This document shows, one piece after another, positions 25,663 through 37,149 of a DNA stretch of 64,000 bases (its first letter is position 1; each line of letters begins with the position of its first letter). The translations under genes were made by a program, and so were the position numbers. The notes under the pieces were generated by a model. The model did no database searches and was not told the origin of the DNA. It was given only the letters and a program-made list of their open reading frames with translations. The stretch comes from Geosiphon pyriformis (taxonomy: Eukaryota > Glomeromycota > Glomeromycetes > Archaeosporales > Geosiphonaceae): the NCBI GenBank assembly GCA_016748015.1, contig JAAOMT010000366.1, positions 100,040-164,039 on the forward strand, given 5' to 3'.

Positions 25663-27175
25663 GTCTATATTCTTGTATTACAATACACAAATGGAAGTAC
25701 ACTTTGAGACTATTTAAAGAATCATTTTTAATTGCTTGAAATTAGTAAGAAAATTGAGCTAGCAAAAAACATGGTCAATGGTCAATGCTATAACATATTT
25801 GCATGAGAACAAGATATTGCATAGGAATTTAGTGAGTTACTTTATTTAAAACTGAAAATCTTTGAAGTTAATCAATTATAGATTTATAATCTTTTTTTCA
25901 TAATTAAGCATACTCATATATAATGAGAAGCGATTTTAGCGGATTTTGGGCTATCAAAATCAGAAAATGATACAATTTCATCATAATATGGTTTGGGGTT
26001 AGTTCCTTATACAGACCCAGTTAGCTTTGAAGAGCATACCGCAACATCTGATATCTATTCGTTAGGTGTTTTGCTATGAGAAATTGCAAGCAGCTATCCA
26101 CTGACTTAGAACCGTTCGAGAGATCCCACATTAGCTAATGAAATTTTTAAATGGGACAAGAGAATGTTGCGTAGAAATTTTCAGAAGTGAAGTAGGGGGA
26201 TCGCCTTCTCATCTATTGAATATCTCATATGTTCAACTTTATGAAAAATTCTGGTCAGATCTCATAAAAGGTAGACTTGATTTGATTTTATATTCCAAAC
26301 TTTTTTTTTCAGTATGAATTCATATTTATTCAATTAATATAATAATAGAACGTCCAATGATTATTGATGTTCAATAAAAATTTTTAGAAAATTACTAAGT
26401 TTCCAGAGGTGTATATTGCTAGCAAACAAGATGACATACAGTCGTAACCTGATTCATATGTCCTGTATCATAATGAGCAAGGAGTGAAACAATTGAATTG
26501 GGAAATTAAGAGGTTGTATCGGGTTGCTGCCGAACAAAGTGATGCAATTTTGCAAATCAACCTGGGTAATATGTATTTGAATGGTTGAGGAGCGAAACGA
26601 TCTGAAGAGAAAGCTGTGAAATGATATCGAGCTGCTGCTGAACAAAGTTATGCAGTAGTGCAAGAAAATCTAGATGATTTGTATTTGAATGGCAATGGAA
26701 TTGAGCAATCGAATGAGGAAGCTTTGAAGTGGTATTGGGCTGCTGCCGAACAAGGTTGTGAAGAAGCGCAAACCAAACTGGGTGATATGTATTTGTATGA
26801 CCGAGGAATTAAGCAATCAAATAAAGAAGCTGTGAAATGGTATCGGGATGCTGCTGAAAAGGGTCATAGAATGTCACAAGAAAAACTGGCTTATAGTTAT
26901 AGATATTGGGAAGGAATTAAGCAATCAGATGAAGAAGCTGTGAAATGCTGCCGAACAAGGTTTTGAAGAAGCGCAAATCAATTTGGATAATATGTGTTCG
27001 AATAGCCAAAGAGTTTGGCATTCATATGAGGAAGCTGTGGAGTAGTATCTGAACAAGAATATGCAGAAGCACAATAAAAAATTTTGGTGAAATTTAGTGG
27101 GAGCTCAGCAATCGAATGAGAAAGCTGTGAAGTGGTATCGGGCTGCAGCTAAACAAGTTTATTCATTTTGCACAA
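25663..27175 (+). pseudogene. second protein kinase-Sel1 fusion, stop-riddled
   Basis: An exon after TTTCAG (25663-25831) reads YILVLQYTNGSTL, stop, DYLKNHF, stop, and ends LHENKILHRNL at a GTGAGT donor. The catalytic Asp of HRD has become Asn, and a 7-base duplication (GGTCAAT) shifts the frame near 25780. The next exon gives ILADFGLSKS with an intact DFG at about 25942-25950, then GLVPYTDP and SDIYSLGVLL followed by TGA where relatives have Trp. After a probable intron come several Sel1 repeats. Many stops fit CGA-to-TGA, CAA-to-TAA or TGG-to-TGA. The N-lobe was not found. It is a relative of the gene at 6.7 kb, clearly non-functional as read. Confidence 0.85.
26440..27175 (+). repeat. about seven degenerate Sel1-like repeats
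   Basis: Units of roughly 36 codons with the core AVKWYRAAAEQ and AQ-x-x-LGDMYL. The longest open piece is 26658-26966 (102 codons). TGA replaces an expected Arg or Gly codon at about 26587 and Trp in the AVKWY core at about 26622; later units near 27000-27170 are shortened and frameshifted. Confidence 0.88.
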
Positions 27176-29186
27176 TATAATTTTGATAAAATATATTATA
27201 GAATGATGAGTCTCTTTCCGTAAAGTTTCACAATTGAATCTTTATAATTTTTCTAGCGACAGATATCAATTATGAAAATATAAGCAAAATGAACAGCGGT
27301 TTATCAAGTATTACTTCTTGATTTTTGATTTCAAAATTTAAATCTTTATTCATCAATAAATATTTATTTTTCTAGACAATACTATTGTTATGGTCAGATG
27401 TAACACGCTAACAGATAGCAAGGGAGAACAGTATTGTATGGTGATAAAAATAATCAAAAGGTAATTCAATTTTAATGAGCGAATTGAATTAGTAGGGATT
27501 CAATTTGCGAGATCAGTCTGATAAATATCTCAGTCACTATTCTTTCCAAAAGGTAACAAGGGAATCTGAAGGTAGAGGGATAGTCCATACTGTCAACGAA
27601 AAAATAACACACTAGTATAATTCTATGCTTCATGTCAGCACTCTTAGAGTTCAATAACAGGTATCAGTTGTACATTTCAATAAATATTTATTCAATATAC
27701 TTTACCTCACAAAACTAACAATTATACAAATCAAGAAAAGAAAAGAAAAAGGAAAAGAAATATTGAAAAGGAAATAAAGAAGTTAATATTTTTGTATTAA
27801 TCTTTGTTTGGAACTCTAGTCTGAATTCAATGATATTTTACAGGTTTGTAAAGTCTTGTTTTTATACTCTCGAAAAGGGATCAATAATCAGGTTAGTGAT
27901 CACATCAATGATTCGGTCAAGTTATTGAAAAAATTAAAAGTTTTCGATAATAGCTTTTTTAATGGTTTTGACTTTAATATCCAGTTAACGATTGTTTTTT
28001 CTAAATGGATTAAGAGTTGTTAGGTTAAGAATTACTTTTTTAAATTTACTTAGTCGTCAAGTTTATATATATAATAGCAATATCACATAGTTTTATAAGT
28101 TATTATTGTAAAATTTTTTATCAGAAATTTAATTATTTAATCCCAATTTAATGCAAAAAAAATATTTTATAGAGTCAAACTAATTTTTTAAGAATTTGAA
28201 AGAAATCTAAATAATATAATTTATATATTTCTTTTAAAAAAAAATATTTATTATTTATTATTATGTACAGGGTTATACTATCAATGGAATGAATTTACCA
28301 AAAACTATGTTAAATCATCATTTCCGATTTCCGATTTCCGATTTCATATTTACATTTTTATCTCTAATTTATGTTTAAATTTAATTGGATAACAACTCGA
28401 AATGGTGACAAAATTCATATTTTTAAGAGCCTAACTAAAGTAGATATGAAATTTGGTTAGAAATTGATGAGTTCAGATTTTTCAATTTTAAACGCTTGAG
28501 TGGGTAGCTTACTTTCGAAATTCGATTAATCACTTTAGATAATAAAAATTTTTAGGAAATGACAATAAAATGAATTAGCGAAAAAAAAAAAAGGAAAAAA
28601 ACATCTCTTTGTGATAGGAGAGTCTTAATAAGAAACAGGAACAAAATTCTTATCTGTTCTATTATTAGGGGTTTCTCATATTTAAATGTTTTAATAATCT
28701 TAAAAAGGGGAACAAGTGGTTCAATACATTAATTAGTTTCTTTCTTTAATTTCTTGGAAATTCCTTTTAATATTATAATAATTCGCGATTAATAGAATAT
28801 GAAGTTTTTTAAGAATAAACTTAAACTTAAAGTTTCCTACTCGTGATTAAGATAAAAGTTAATTATATGAAACATTTTTATTTATCAATTGAAATTATCC
28901 AATCCCTTTATTAAATCATCAGGCGTTTTGACTATATGAAATAAGTTATTCATCCAGTAATAGTTTACAAGAACACAGAAAATTTATTGAAATTCAGAGT
29001 AGAAAAAAATTAGAAATTTCTGCTCAACATATCGTAGTTAACCTTAGGGGCAAAAGAATCAATGCAATTTTTTTTTCAGGTTTTTTCGATTTTTCTCAAA
29101 AAATCTTCAACATCTAATTTCTGAACAGCGATTTTAGAAAGAAAGAAATAATTTGAAATTTTAATTGGGTACAAGTTTTTAAAAAA
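27176..29186. other. intergenic DNA, no clear gene
   Basis: A purine tract of GAAAA/AAGAA words lies near 27735-27785, and a triple TTTCCGA repeat at about 28320-28343. The minus frame at 27472-27654 is open but unrecognised. Around 28020-28270 composition is strongly AT-rich. Confidence 0.5.
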
Positions 29187-29189
29187 ATC

Positions 29190-29812
29190 AACTTTGAAAC
29201 TTTTGTTTACCGTCTTTAATAAGTTCTTTTACTTTTTCACTCAATTGAATAAAAGCTTTACTGAGCTCGAGAAGAGTTCCGGAATTACAAGTATAAATGA
29301 AAATTTTGATAAACCAGTCTTTACTGATTTGTATATAAAGAATCTCCAAAAAATATTATTATTCTTTGATTCTTTTCAATCATCTAACTTAATGTTGGCC
29401 ATTGAAATCATTCCTCAATTTTTGGCAAAAACATTGAGTGACAAGGATGAATGATAGAGAAATGTCCAATTTTGATTGGATATAGGTTCCTGAAAGACTG
29501 ATATCACCAACTTTATCCTTAAATTCATTTGTTACAATTTCAATGAGAATTTGTCTCTAAAAAATCTATCTTATAACCGAGTGCTCTATAAGGGGTCTGA
29601 CCATTGGATAATACAGCCTTCTCTTTACCAACGAAGCAAGTATCCAGATCGAATAATCGAATTCCTAATAATTTATTAATTGTGGATATACATGTATATA
29701 ATTTTTTAGTAATATTAAAAAAAGAAATGAATAACTTACCAAAATTCAATTGGGTAGCAACATTTTGGCTAAAATTATTGTTAAAAAGGCCAGTTATGGG
29801 GAATACTTTCAC
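29190..29812 (-). pseudogene. unrecognised minus-strand coding relic
   Basis: Three consecutive minus-strand pieces read like protein in different frames. From 29812 down to 29540: the end contains RLFDLDTCFVGKEKAVLSNG. From 29556 down to 29389: EIVTNEFKDKVGDISLSGTY followed by LVTQCFC. From about 29345 down to 29190: YTCNSGTLLELSKAF followed by LSEKVKELIKDGKQKFQS and a stop. Two frameshifts, or short unresolved introns, separate them. Plus-strand frames over the same bases (29194-29454, 29604-30062) look less natural and are probably shadows. No family is recognised. Confidence 0.4.
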
Positions 29813-30851
29813 ATGTATTTTGGATATATCGCATACCGTTGAACTTAACCTACATATTTCTCCATTGAAAATTAATTCAAAGTTTATTTTTGATTGTACT
29901 TTAGTTTCTTTTATTTTAAGAAAATATAAATTAAATACATTGTATAACTTTTTATTATATCATAAAAATGTTTTATTGAAAAAAAAGATTGGAAATTTTA
30001 ACTTTAAAATTTATATGTATTATTATTATTATTATTATTATTATTTAATTATTAATCTATAATATTTCGTAAATCATTATATTAGAATTGAAGCGCCTTC
30101 TTATTTTAAAATATGTAGTTTCATTTCTTAAAACTTGATTTAATTTTTTATTTTATTCATTTGCACAAAAATTTCATTTTATTTAAGGAAATTTACTAAT
30201 TTAAAAAATGGAAACCAGAATTTAGACAGCATAGACTCCATGTCATCTTTTATTAATAGATTGCTATTTTTATATTGAGTGTTTCAAACCATCGGAGAAA
30301 TAGATCCTATCCAATAATTCCGATAGAGGGTTTATCGAATCAGGTGTAAATAAATCAAAAATCTGAACATTTGAGATTTTTTTGTAAAGTTTTTTAACAT
30401 TACACTAACCTTTATAAATCTAAAATTAAATTAATATGAAATCTTAACATTTTCTAAACTTTTTTTAATATATTAGCGCCCATATATTTGATCTATTGAT
30501 TTAAATCGAGTTTAAATTTCAGAAATTTCTTAAATGCTGCCACCAGAATTGAGCTTTTTGAATATATTTCTCTTATTACACTTAAGATTGCAAAATCTTA
30601 AGTGGCTCCTGGTTTTTTATTGATAATTTATTTAAATGAGATAAGTTGAGAATTAGCTTTAGATATTTATTCACTTTTTCAGTTATCATAAATATTTAAA
30701 TTTCATTAATAAAAATTCCTCACGAAAAGTTCATGATTTTAAACGAAAAATAAGGCACTCATAATTATAAAGAGTGTGAGAAAGTGTGTCAAAAAAATTA
30801 AAGAAATTCTCTCAATCTGTTTAAAAATTTTGAATAAATCATTCCAGATGA
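29813..30851. other. intergenic DNA with (TTA)n repeat
   Basis: A (TTA)n microsatellite lies at about 30016-30050. The rest is AT-rich without a readable gene, though exons upstream of the ABC fragment may be hidden here. Confidence 0.5.
30579..30604. repeat. perfect 11-bp inverted repeat with GCAA loop
   Basis: CACTTAAGATT, then GCAA, then AATCTTAAGTG. As RNA it would form an 11-bp hairpin capped by a GNRA-type tetraloop. It lies about 250 bases before the ABC fragment; its role is unknown and chance is possible in AT-rich DNA. Confidence 0.7.
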
Positions 30852-31474
30852 ATTTGGCAACTTGGCTCTTTTTATCACCGAAATTTTGAGGATTATATTT
30901 TCTCAAAATGGTATACATTGGAATCTTGGTTAGCTAGATATCAAAAACCTAGCGTGAAGACTCATTTCGATGAAGATTTTGATATTGCCAAGAAACGATT
31001 GTTAAATTTTGATCCGGATCAGGATGTTGTTCTTCGAATTGGGAATCTGAGAAAAGTTTTCAGACAAATCTTTATTGCCTCATGGCAAACTAGATAAAGT
31101 AGTGGTGAATGATTTATACTTGACTTTGAAAGAAAACAAATTTTTGGCATTACTTGGGCAAAATGGTGCTAGGAAAAGTACATCGATAAACATTTTATCA
31201 GGTCAAAATACCGCCAACATCTGGTGATGCGTTATTATATGGTTTGAGTGTACAAAAAAATATGAACGAAATTAGAAAAATTATAGGCGTTTGTCCACAA
31301 CACGATATTCTTTTCAATGCTTTAACGGCTCATGAACATATTGAATTATACCCAACTATCAAAATGGCTCCTGCCGAAGAAATTGGGAAATTTAACCGAA
31401 GAGCGATTAGCAGCAGTACGTCTTCTTAAAGTTGCGGATAAACTTGTTAGTACATATTCAGGTGGTATGAAGCA
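30852..31474 (+). pseudogene. ABCA-type ABC transporter fragment (nucleotide-binding domain)
   Basis: Reading in three frames recovers the first half of an ABCA-like ATP-binding domain: a linker ending FDEDFDIAKKRLLNFDP, RIGNLRKVF, then VVNDLYLTLKENKFLALLG, a Walker A reading GQNGARKST where GQNGAGKST is canonical (Gly to Arg, a G-to-A change), SGDALLYGL, the Q-loop CPQHDILF, and the signature TYSGGMK at about 31452-31472. Shifts fall near 31080, 31205 and 31390. The transmembrane parts, Walker B and second half are absent; the reading ends where the AT-rich island begins. ABCA proteins move lipids across membranes. This copy is dead. Confidence 0.88.
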
Positions 31475-34400
31475 TGTAAATAGCGTTAGATATAAATTTT
31501 TTATTTAAACTGATTATAAAATTATAAAGTAAAAAAACAGTACAAATTTCTTCGCTTTTTTTTTTTTATACATTTTTAATCGAAAAAAAAACATTATTAT
31601 TAAAACAAAATATTTTATTTTAAATAACATTTCGAATTATTAAAAAATATTTGTGAATTTTTAAATATGACAAATTTTTAATATAAGAGTAAAAAAATAT
31701 TTTAACAAATATAAATATTGTATCAATGCTAATAATTTGTAATGTAATATAATAAATAAGTACAGAAAAAGGCTTATTTTTTAAATGAAAAAATGATATA
31801 TCTTCACATGTCTTATTTTTGCACATATATTTATTTTTTCTAATTTAGTCAGAATATTTTTATTTGTTACAATACTTCTTTTTGCCAAAATACTTTTTTT
31901 TTTACCATATATTTTTTTATTAAATTTAATATATATTAAAAATGAATTTTATATTGTTTACATTATTTATATTTTTTATATTTCAATTATATCAAATAAA
32001 GCATCTTTTTAAAGAAAACTATTTCGAAATTAAGAATCAAAAGAAAATAGCTTATTTTAATTTAAAATCTGATAATAACATAAAATTTGGCATAGTAATG
32101 TTTGAGGTAAAAATTTTTATATTTTATAATCAGAGTTTTTTATTGTTACTATAAGCTATTTTTCAAAGCTTATTTAATATGTGTTCGATATAATATACAA
32201 ATTGTTTATTTCTAATAAGAGTTACAAATGTGTTTAAATACTTTTTTTAGTATTTAAGTAAAGCAAAAGTAATAAAAAGTAAAAACTATGTACATTATAT
32301 TTATATTAATAATTTTTTTCAAGTAAAAAAAATTAATTTATCTGTTCTTATACTAAAATTTTATTTAATTTTTGGTTTATGAAATAATGACAATTTTCCA
32401 AAATTGGGCTGTGAATTTTTCAAATGGCAAATAAAATAGTTTAGAGATAAAATTCTATTTTAAATACGAATAAGAGACAATATCACAAAATTTTTTTTAA
32501 ATTAACTATTATTTGATTAAAAATTATAGTCAAACCATAAAGACAATTATAATCTCTAAAAGTATTACTGTTTAAATATTTAGATTTTAAATTCTTTTTA
32601 ATTTTTTTTTAGAAACTTAGATAAAAAAAAAATTATTAACCCTAAACTTTAACATTCTTGAAATCACAATATATATATTAAAAATTTGTTTTAAATACAA
32701 GTTTATGACTAATTAATAAAGTTTTTGAAATCTGAATCTTTAATACAAATTATTCATATTTACATAATATACATATTATTATAAATATATTCTATCAAAA
32801 TTTTACATATATACAAACTTTATTAACCAATTTTTTTTACTTTTTTAATATTTTATTAAATTTGTAAATAAGATAATAAGTAATGTAATATTAAATTTCA
32901 AAAAAATCAGTAATTTAAATATTATTGTCTTAAATTTAAACAAAAATCAGTATAAAAATTCTGATATTTTTAATTCAGATCAATTTATTAATTTACAAAA
33001 AAGTATGGCTGTTTTGTTAAAAAATTTTTATTAAAATTAAGATCAATATGCATTTTCAATTATAAAATAACAGTAAACAAGAATTTATTTACTAAGTTTT
33101 TTGATTGGTTATTTTATTAATTTTAAACATTTTATTAAAAAAATTTTTAAAAACATTAAATTAAAATACAGACTTTTTTTAGATATTTATCAATATTTTA
33201 CTTAATATTAGCATTTTTAATATTAGAAAAAATTAAAATATTAACCAAGCTAATAGATATCTTAATTATTTTTATAATAATTTCTATAAACAATTAATAG
33301 TTTCATAATTTATGTCTTAATAATTTAAATATTTAACTTTAAAACTATATATTTTCAACTTTTTTTAAAAGAACAAAAAAATTATATATTAAATATATAA
33401 TTAAAATTAAAAATACTAAAATAATAGACTTATTTATACAAGATAATTTTTTAACATCACTTACAAAAAAAAAGCATTAATTTTTAGAAATCTATATAAA
33501 ATTTTTGTGAATATATATTAATAATGCTTTAACAAAAATAATTTTCTTTAAAATATATATACTTTGAAAATTTTTTGCATAAATAAATTTGGAAAAAACT
33601 TTGAGAAATAATATTTGTTTAATAAAATAGTAAAATTATATTAGTTCATACTAAAATTAACTAGTCTTAATTTATTTATTAGTTTAAAATAAATTTTAGT
33701 TCAGTATAATTAATATACAATAAATAGAATTTTAATTAAATTTATCATTTAAAATTGACATATTATTAAATACAGCTGAAAATTTTTTTAATAGTTTTTA
33801 TTTTCTAATCAAAAAAAATTAATAAATAAAAAATTTAAACATCTATTATAAAAAATTGGCTAGATTATCAATATTTGTTTATTTTTAATTTTATTTTTAG
33901 TGTTTTTATATACATATTTTTTTAAGAAATAAATTTTGTTTTAAAAGTATTAACAAATATTTATTTATTTAAAAATTTTATGTCAATTATTAAAAATATT
34001 TTTAACAAGTAATAACTATTTATCAAAATCAATAATATGCTAAAATTTCAAAAAAAGACCGATTTTTGCATATTAAAAGCTTTTATTTAGAAGATATTCT
34101 TATTAATTATCAAAAATTGTAGTATAAAATCCAAAAATAATAGTTTGTTTGATAATACACAATTAAATAAATTCTGATTTTTTATCTCAAAACATAATAA
34201 ATTGTGAATAAATAAGTTTAAATCAGATAATAAATTAAAAATTCAACTTATATACTGTTTAAAAAGCATAATAAATTTTTTAAAAAATTTTTTATGTCAA
34301 AATTTTATTATTTTAATTTTGATATACTTTGTATTTTACTTTTAGTTGTTTGAATATATTAAAGACTCGAAAGTTATAAAGCCCAAAAAATTCAAGATTT

Positions 34401-36079
34401 CTATAAAAAAAAAAGAAATTTTATTTTTTTTATTGTGATTAATTGGAAAAATAAAGTTTTTTCTAATTTAATCAAATTACAAAATAATTTTAATTATTTT
34501 TTAAAACTTTAATTGATTCTAAAAAAGGCTTTTTAATGTTTTATAAAAATTTAATATATCTTGTAAATAATATTTATTCAATTTAAAAAGTGAATTTATA
34601 AAGATTTTTAATCTTATTAGAATAAAAAAATTATTTATGTTTACTTTATATTAAATATTATTTTTTGCAATTTATTATAAATTTTTACTTTTAATTAAAA
34701 ACAACTTTATTACAAATAGAGTTCTTAATATTACATTAGTTGTTATTTATAAAACCAGCAATTATTTGTTATTTTTTGAAATATTATGTTAAAATTAAAT
34801 TTATTAAATAAAAATTTATTTATTTCTTAGAAAAAAAAGTTTCTGATACATAAAAACTAATAGACAAATTTTATTTTAAGTAAAGACTTTTTATTATATA
34901 ACAATAATATTTATGTTAATAAGTCAGTTATAGAATTTATTAATTCAATCTTTTTAAGTATTATAAAAAATATTTAATAAAAAAATTGGCCAATACAATA
35001 TTGATTATTTTTATTAAACATACTATTAGTAAAACTTTGAAAAATTAGAAATTTTTGTTAAGTTTTAATAATAAAAATTTAAAATACTTTTATATTTTTG
35101 AAATATTAGCATGTGTCTTTAATCATTAGTATTCAATAGGTTATATAAAGATATAAAATTTTTAAATCGAATTTATAAACTAAAATAGATTTAAATAGAA
35201 TTACAACAAATATTTTTACATTAAAACTTTGAAAATTGGTGGTTCTATATTATTATATAATCTATATAAATAATAATATCTTATATTATCTTTAATTTAA
35301 TTGAATTAGAACTATTTTGAATTTAAAATTTATTAGAAAATTACAATTATTTCAATAATATTATTAATTTTCATCTATATTTATATTTTAAATAAAAACA
35401 CAAAAATATATATGGCTTAAGAAATAAACTAATAAAAATATGATAAGTTTTATTTAAAAAAAATTTTTAAGCAAATAAAAAATTTAAAAAAGTTTTTGTT
35501 TAAGAATATAATAAAGAACAATTAATTATTAAAGTTCTAGATAATTTATTCTATAATAAATCTTATTTTAACATTAAAATAAATTATTATAGTCTGAAAA
35601 AAAAATAAAAATAAAAATTTTATTTTTTAGATAAGTAGCAATTTTTACTATATAGTATTTATTTTTAACAATATGTTTTTAATTATTTATTTTTTTATAT
35701 ATTACGAATTTTCAAGTTATTTTTTAATTAAATAATAAATTAAACAAAGACAAATTTTTTGTTATCAAAAATAATAATACAGATATAATTTTAAGATTGT
35801 TAATATTATTGTATTTTTTACACTTTTTTTGTAGTTATAAGAATTTGTTTAATATTATATCTTAAAAAAAAAATATCGAAAAATATTGTGTAATATATTT
35901 TATATTTAAGCAATAAAATTGGTTTCAATATAAATGTTTTGTAAATTAAAAATATTATTTAGAAAGCAAAAATTATTTTTTAAATGTGTTAACTTAAAAT
36001 TTTCTTATTTAAAAATATTAATAATACTTAAATTTATTTTTAAACACCAATTAAAAGTTTTTTTTTATTTCATTTAATA
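31475..36079. other. extreme AT-rich island, partly LINE-derived
   Basis: A 13-base T tract near 31556-31568, preceded by CTTCGC, could mark the 3' end of a minus-strand retroelement inserted into the ABC gene. On the minus strand around 35025-34930 a faint match to the LINE endonuclease core can be read (FNKNN, then ELINS after about 23 codons). Nothing else could be aligned, and no gene is supportable. Confidence 0.45.
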
Positions 36080-36176
36080 AATAAGGCCCAAATGCCATCT
36101 AGCATAATATATTAAACTAAGTAATTTAAACTAAGCACAAATCAAATACTTTCTATATGTGATTAGTCATTCAAAA
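36080..36176 (-). mobile_element. LINE 3'-end relic
   Basis: AATAAGGCCCAAATGCCATC, then an intermediate stretch, then TATGTGATTAGTCATTC, corresponds to the terminal region of the minus-strand copies (GAGACCCAAACACCACTTAA and CATGTAACCAGCCACTTAG in copy B). It follows a T-rich tract at about 36059-36067. It lies upstream of, or nested in, the plus-strand relic at 37.15 kb. Confidence 0.6.
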
Positions 36177-36910
36177 AAGTTATTAATAGAGTTTAAATAA
36201 GTTATATAATAAAAAAATAATAGTAATACAAACAATAACATGTAAAAATATAAAATTTTTATTTATTTATTATAAACTGGTTTTTTTTATATAATTAATT
36301 TATATATTACTTTTTTTATTAAATCCAAATTTTTAAATTTTTTTAGCAATAAACCTAATTTTTTTTACATATTTATTGAAATAAATTAAAAGATTTTGAC
36401 AAAAAACAAAAAGATGATTTAAATAATTTTTTCTTGTAATTCAATAATATAAAATCTATTTGATTATTTTAAAGCATTACTATAATATTTTTGGTGTATC
36501 TTGTATTGATTATTCTTTTTTTGACATTAATTTTTTTGTTTACAAAACTAGAATAGAATACAATCTGTATTATTGTGTTAATAAAAATTTTTAAAGCTAA
36601 TTTAAGATTTATTTTTATTAGAAAAATTAGTAAATTGGCTAAAAAGTTAAATACATTTATGCGAACAGTTTTTTTTTAATCTTGAATATTAATTATTAGT
36701 AATTTTTTTTATTATAGAATCAAATAAGTAATATAATAATAGAAAAGAATTTAAGTGTGTTTACTAATAATAAAACTGATATAAAACTAAATTTTTTAGC
36801 TTTTTTAAATATAGTTAAATTAAAAATACAATTAAAAAATTTTTTTAACTTAGTTATAAATTTGTTAACTAGATTTAATAACTTAACTTTGACTTATAGT
36901 ACTTTTTTTT

Positions 36911-37095
36911 AATATTTTAATAACCAGTTTATTTAAATAAAAAGCTATTTTTAAATAATAAAAAATCTGAAAATAATATTTTAATAACCAGTTTTATTTA
37001 AAGAATTATTATATGTAATATTAAGAAAATAAACAATTTTGTTAAATAGAAACTATTTTTAAATAATAAAAAATCTGAAAATAATATTTTAATAA
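36911..37095 (+). repeat. imperfect tandem duplication in AT-rich relic
   Basis: The words AATATTTTAATAACCAGTTT and CTATTTTTAAATAATAAAAA occur twice in the same order, starting at about 36911/36975 and 36945/37053, and the first word begins a third time at 37083. The two units differ by an insertion of roughly 40 bases. Confidence 0.75.
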
Positions 37096-37149
37096 TTATT
37101 AAAACAAAGTTACATTTTAATATTAGATTTTAAATTGTAAATAAGCTTA

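Noticed and set aside
29194-30062. Plus-strand genes at 29194-29454 and 29604-30062
   Set aside because: The opposite strand gives more natural residues over the same bases, and the second frame ends in a Tyr run produced by a (TTA)n microsatellite.
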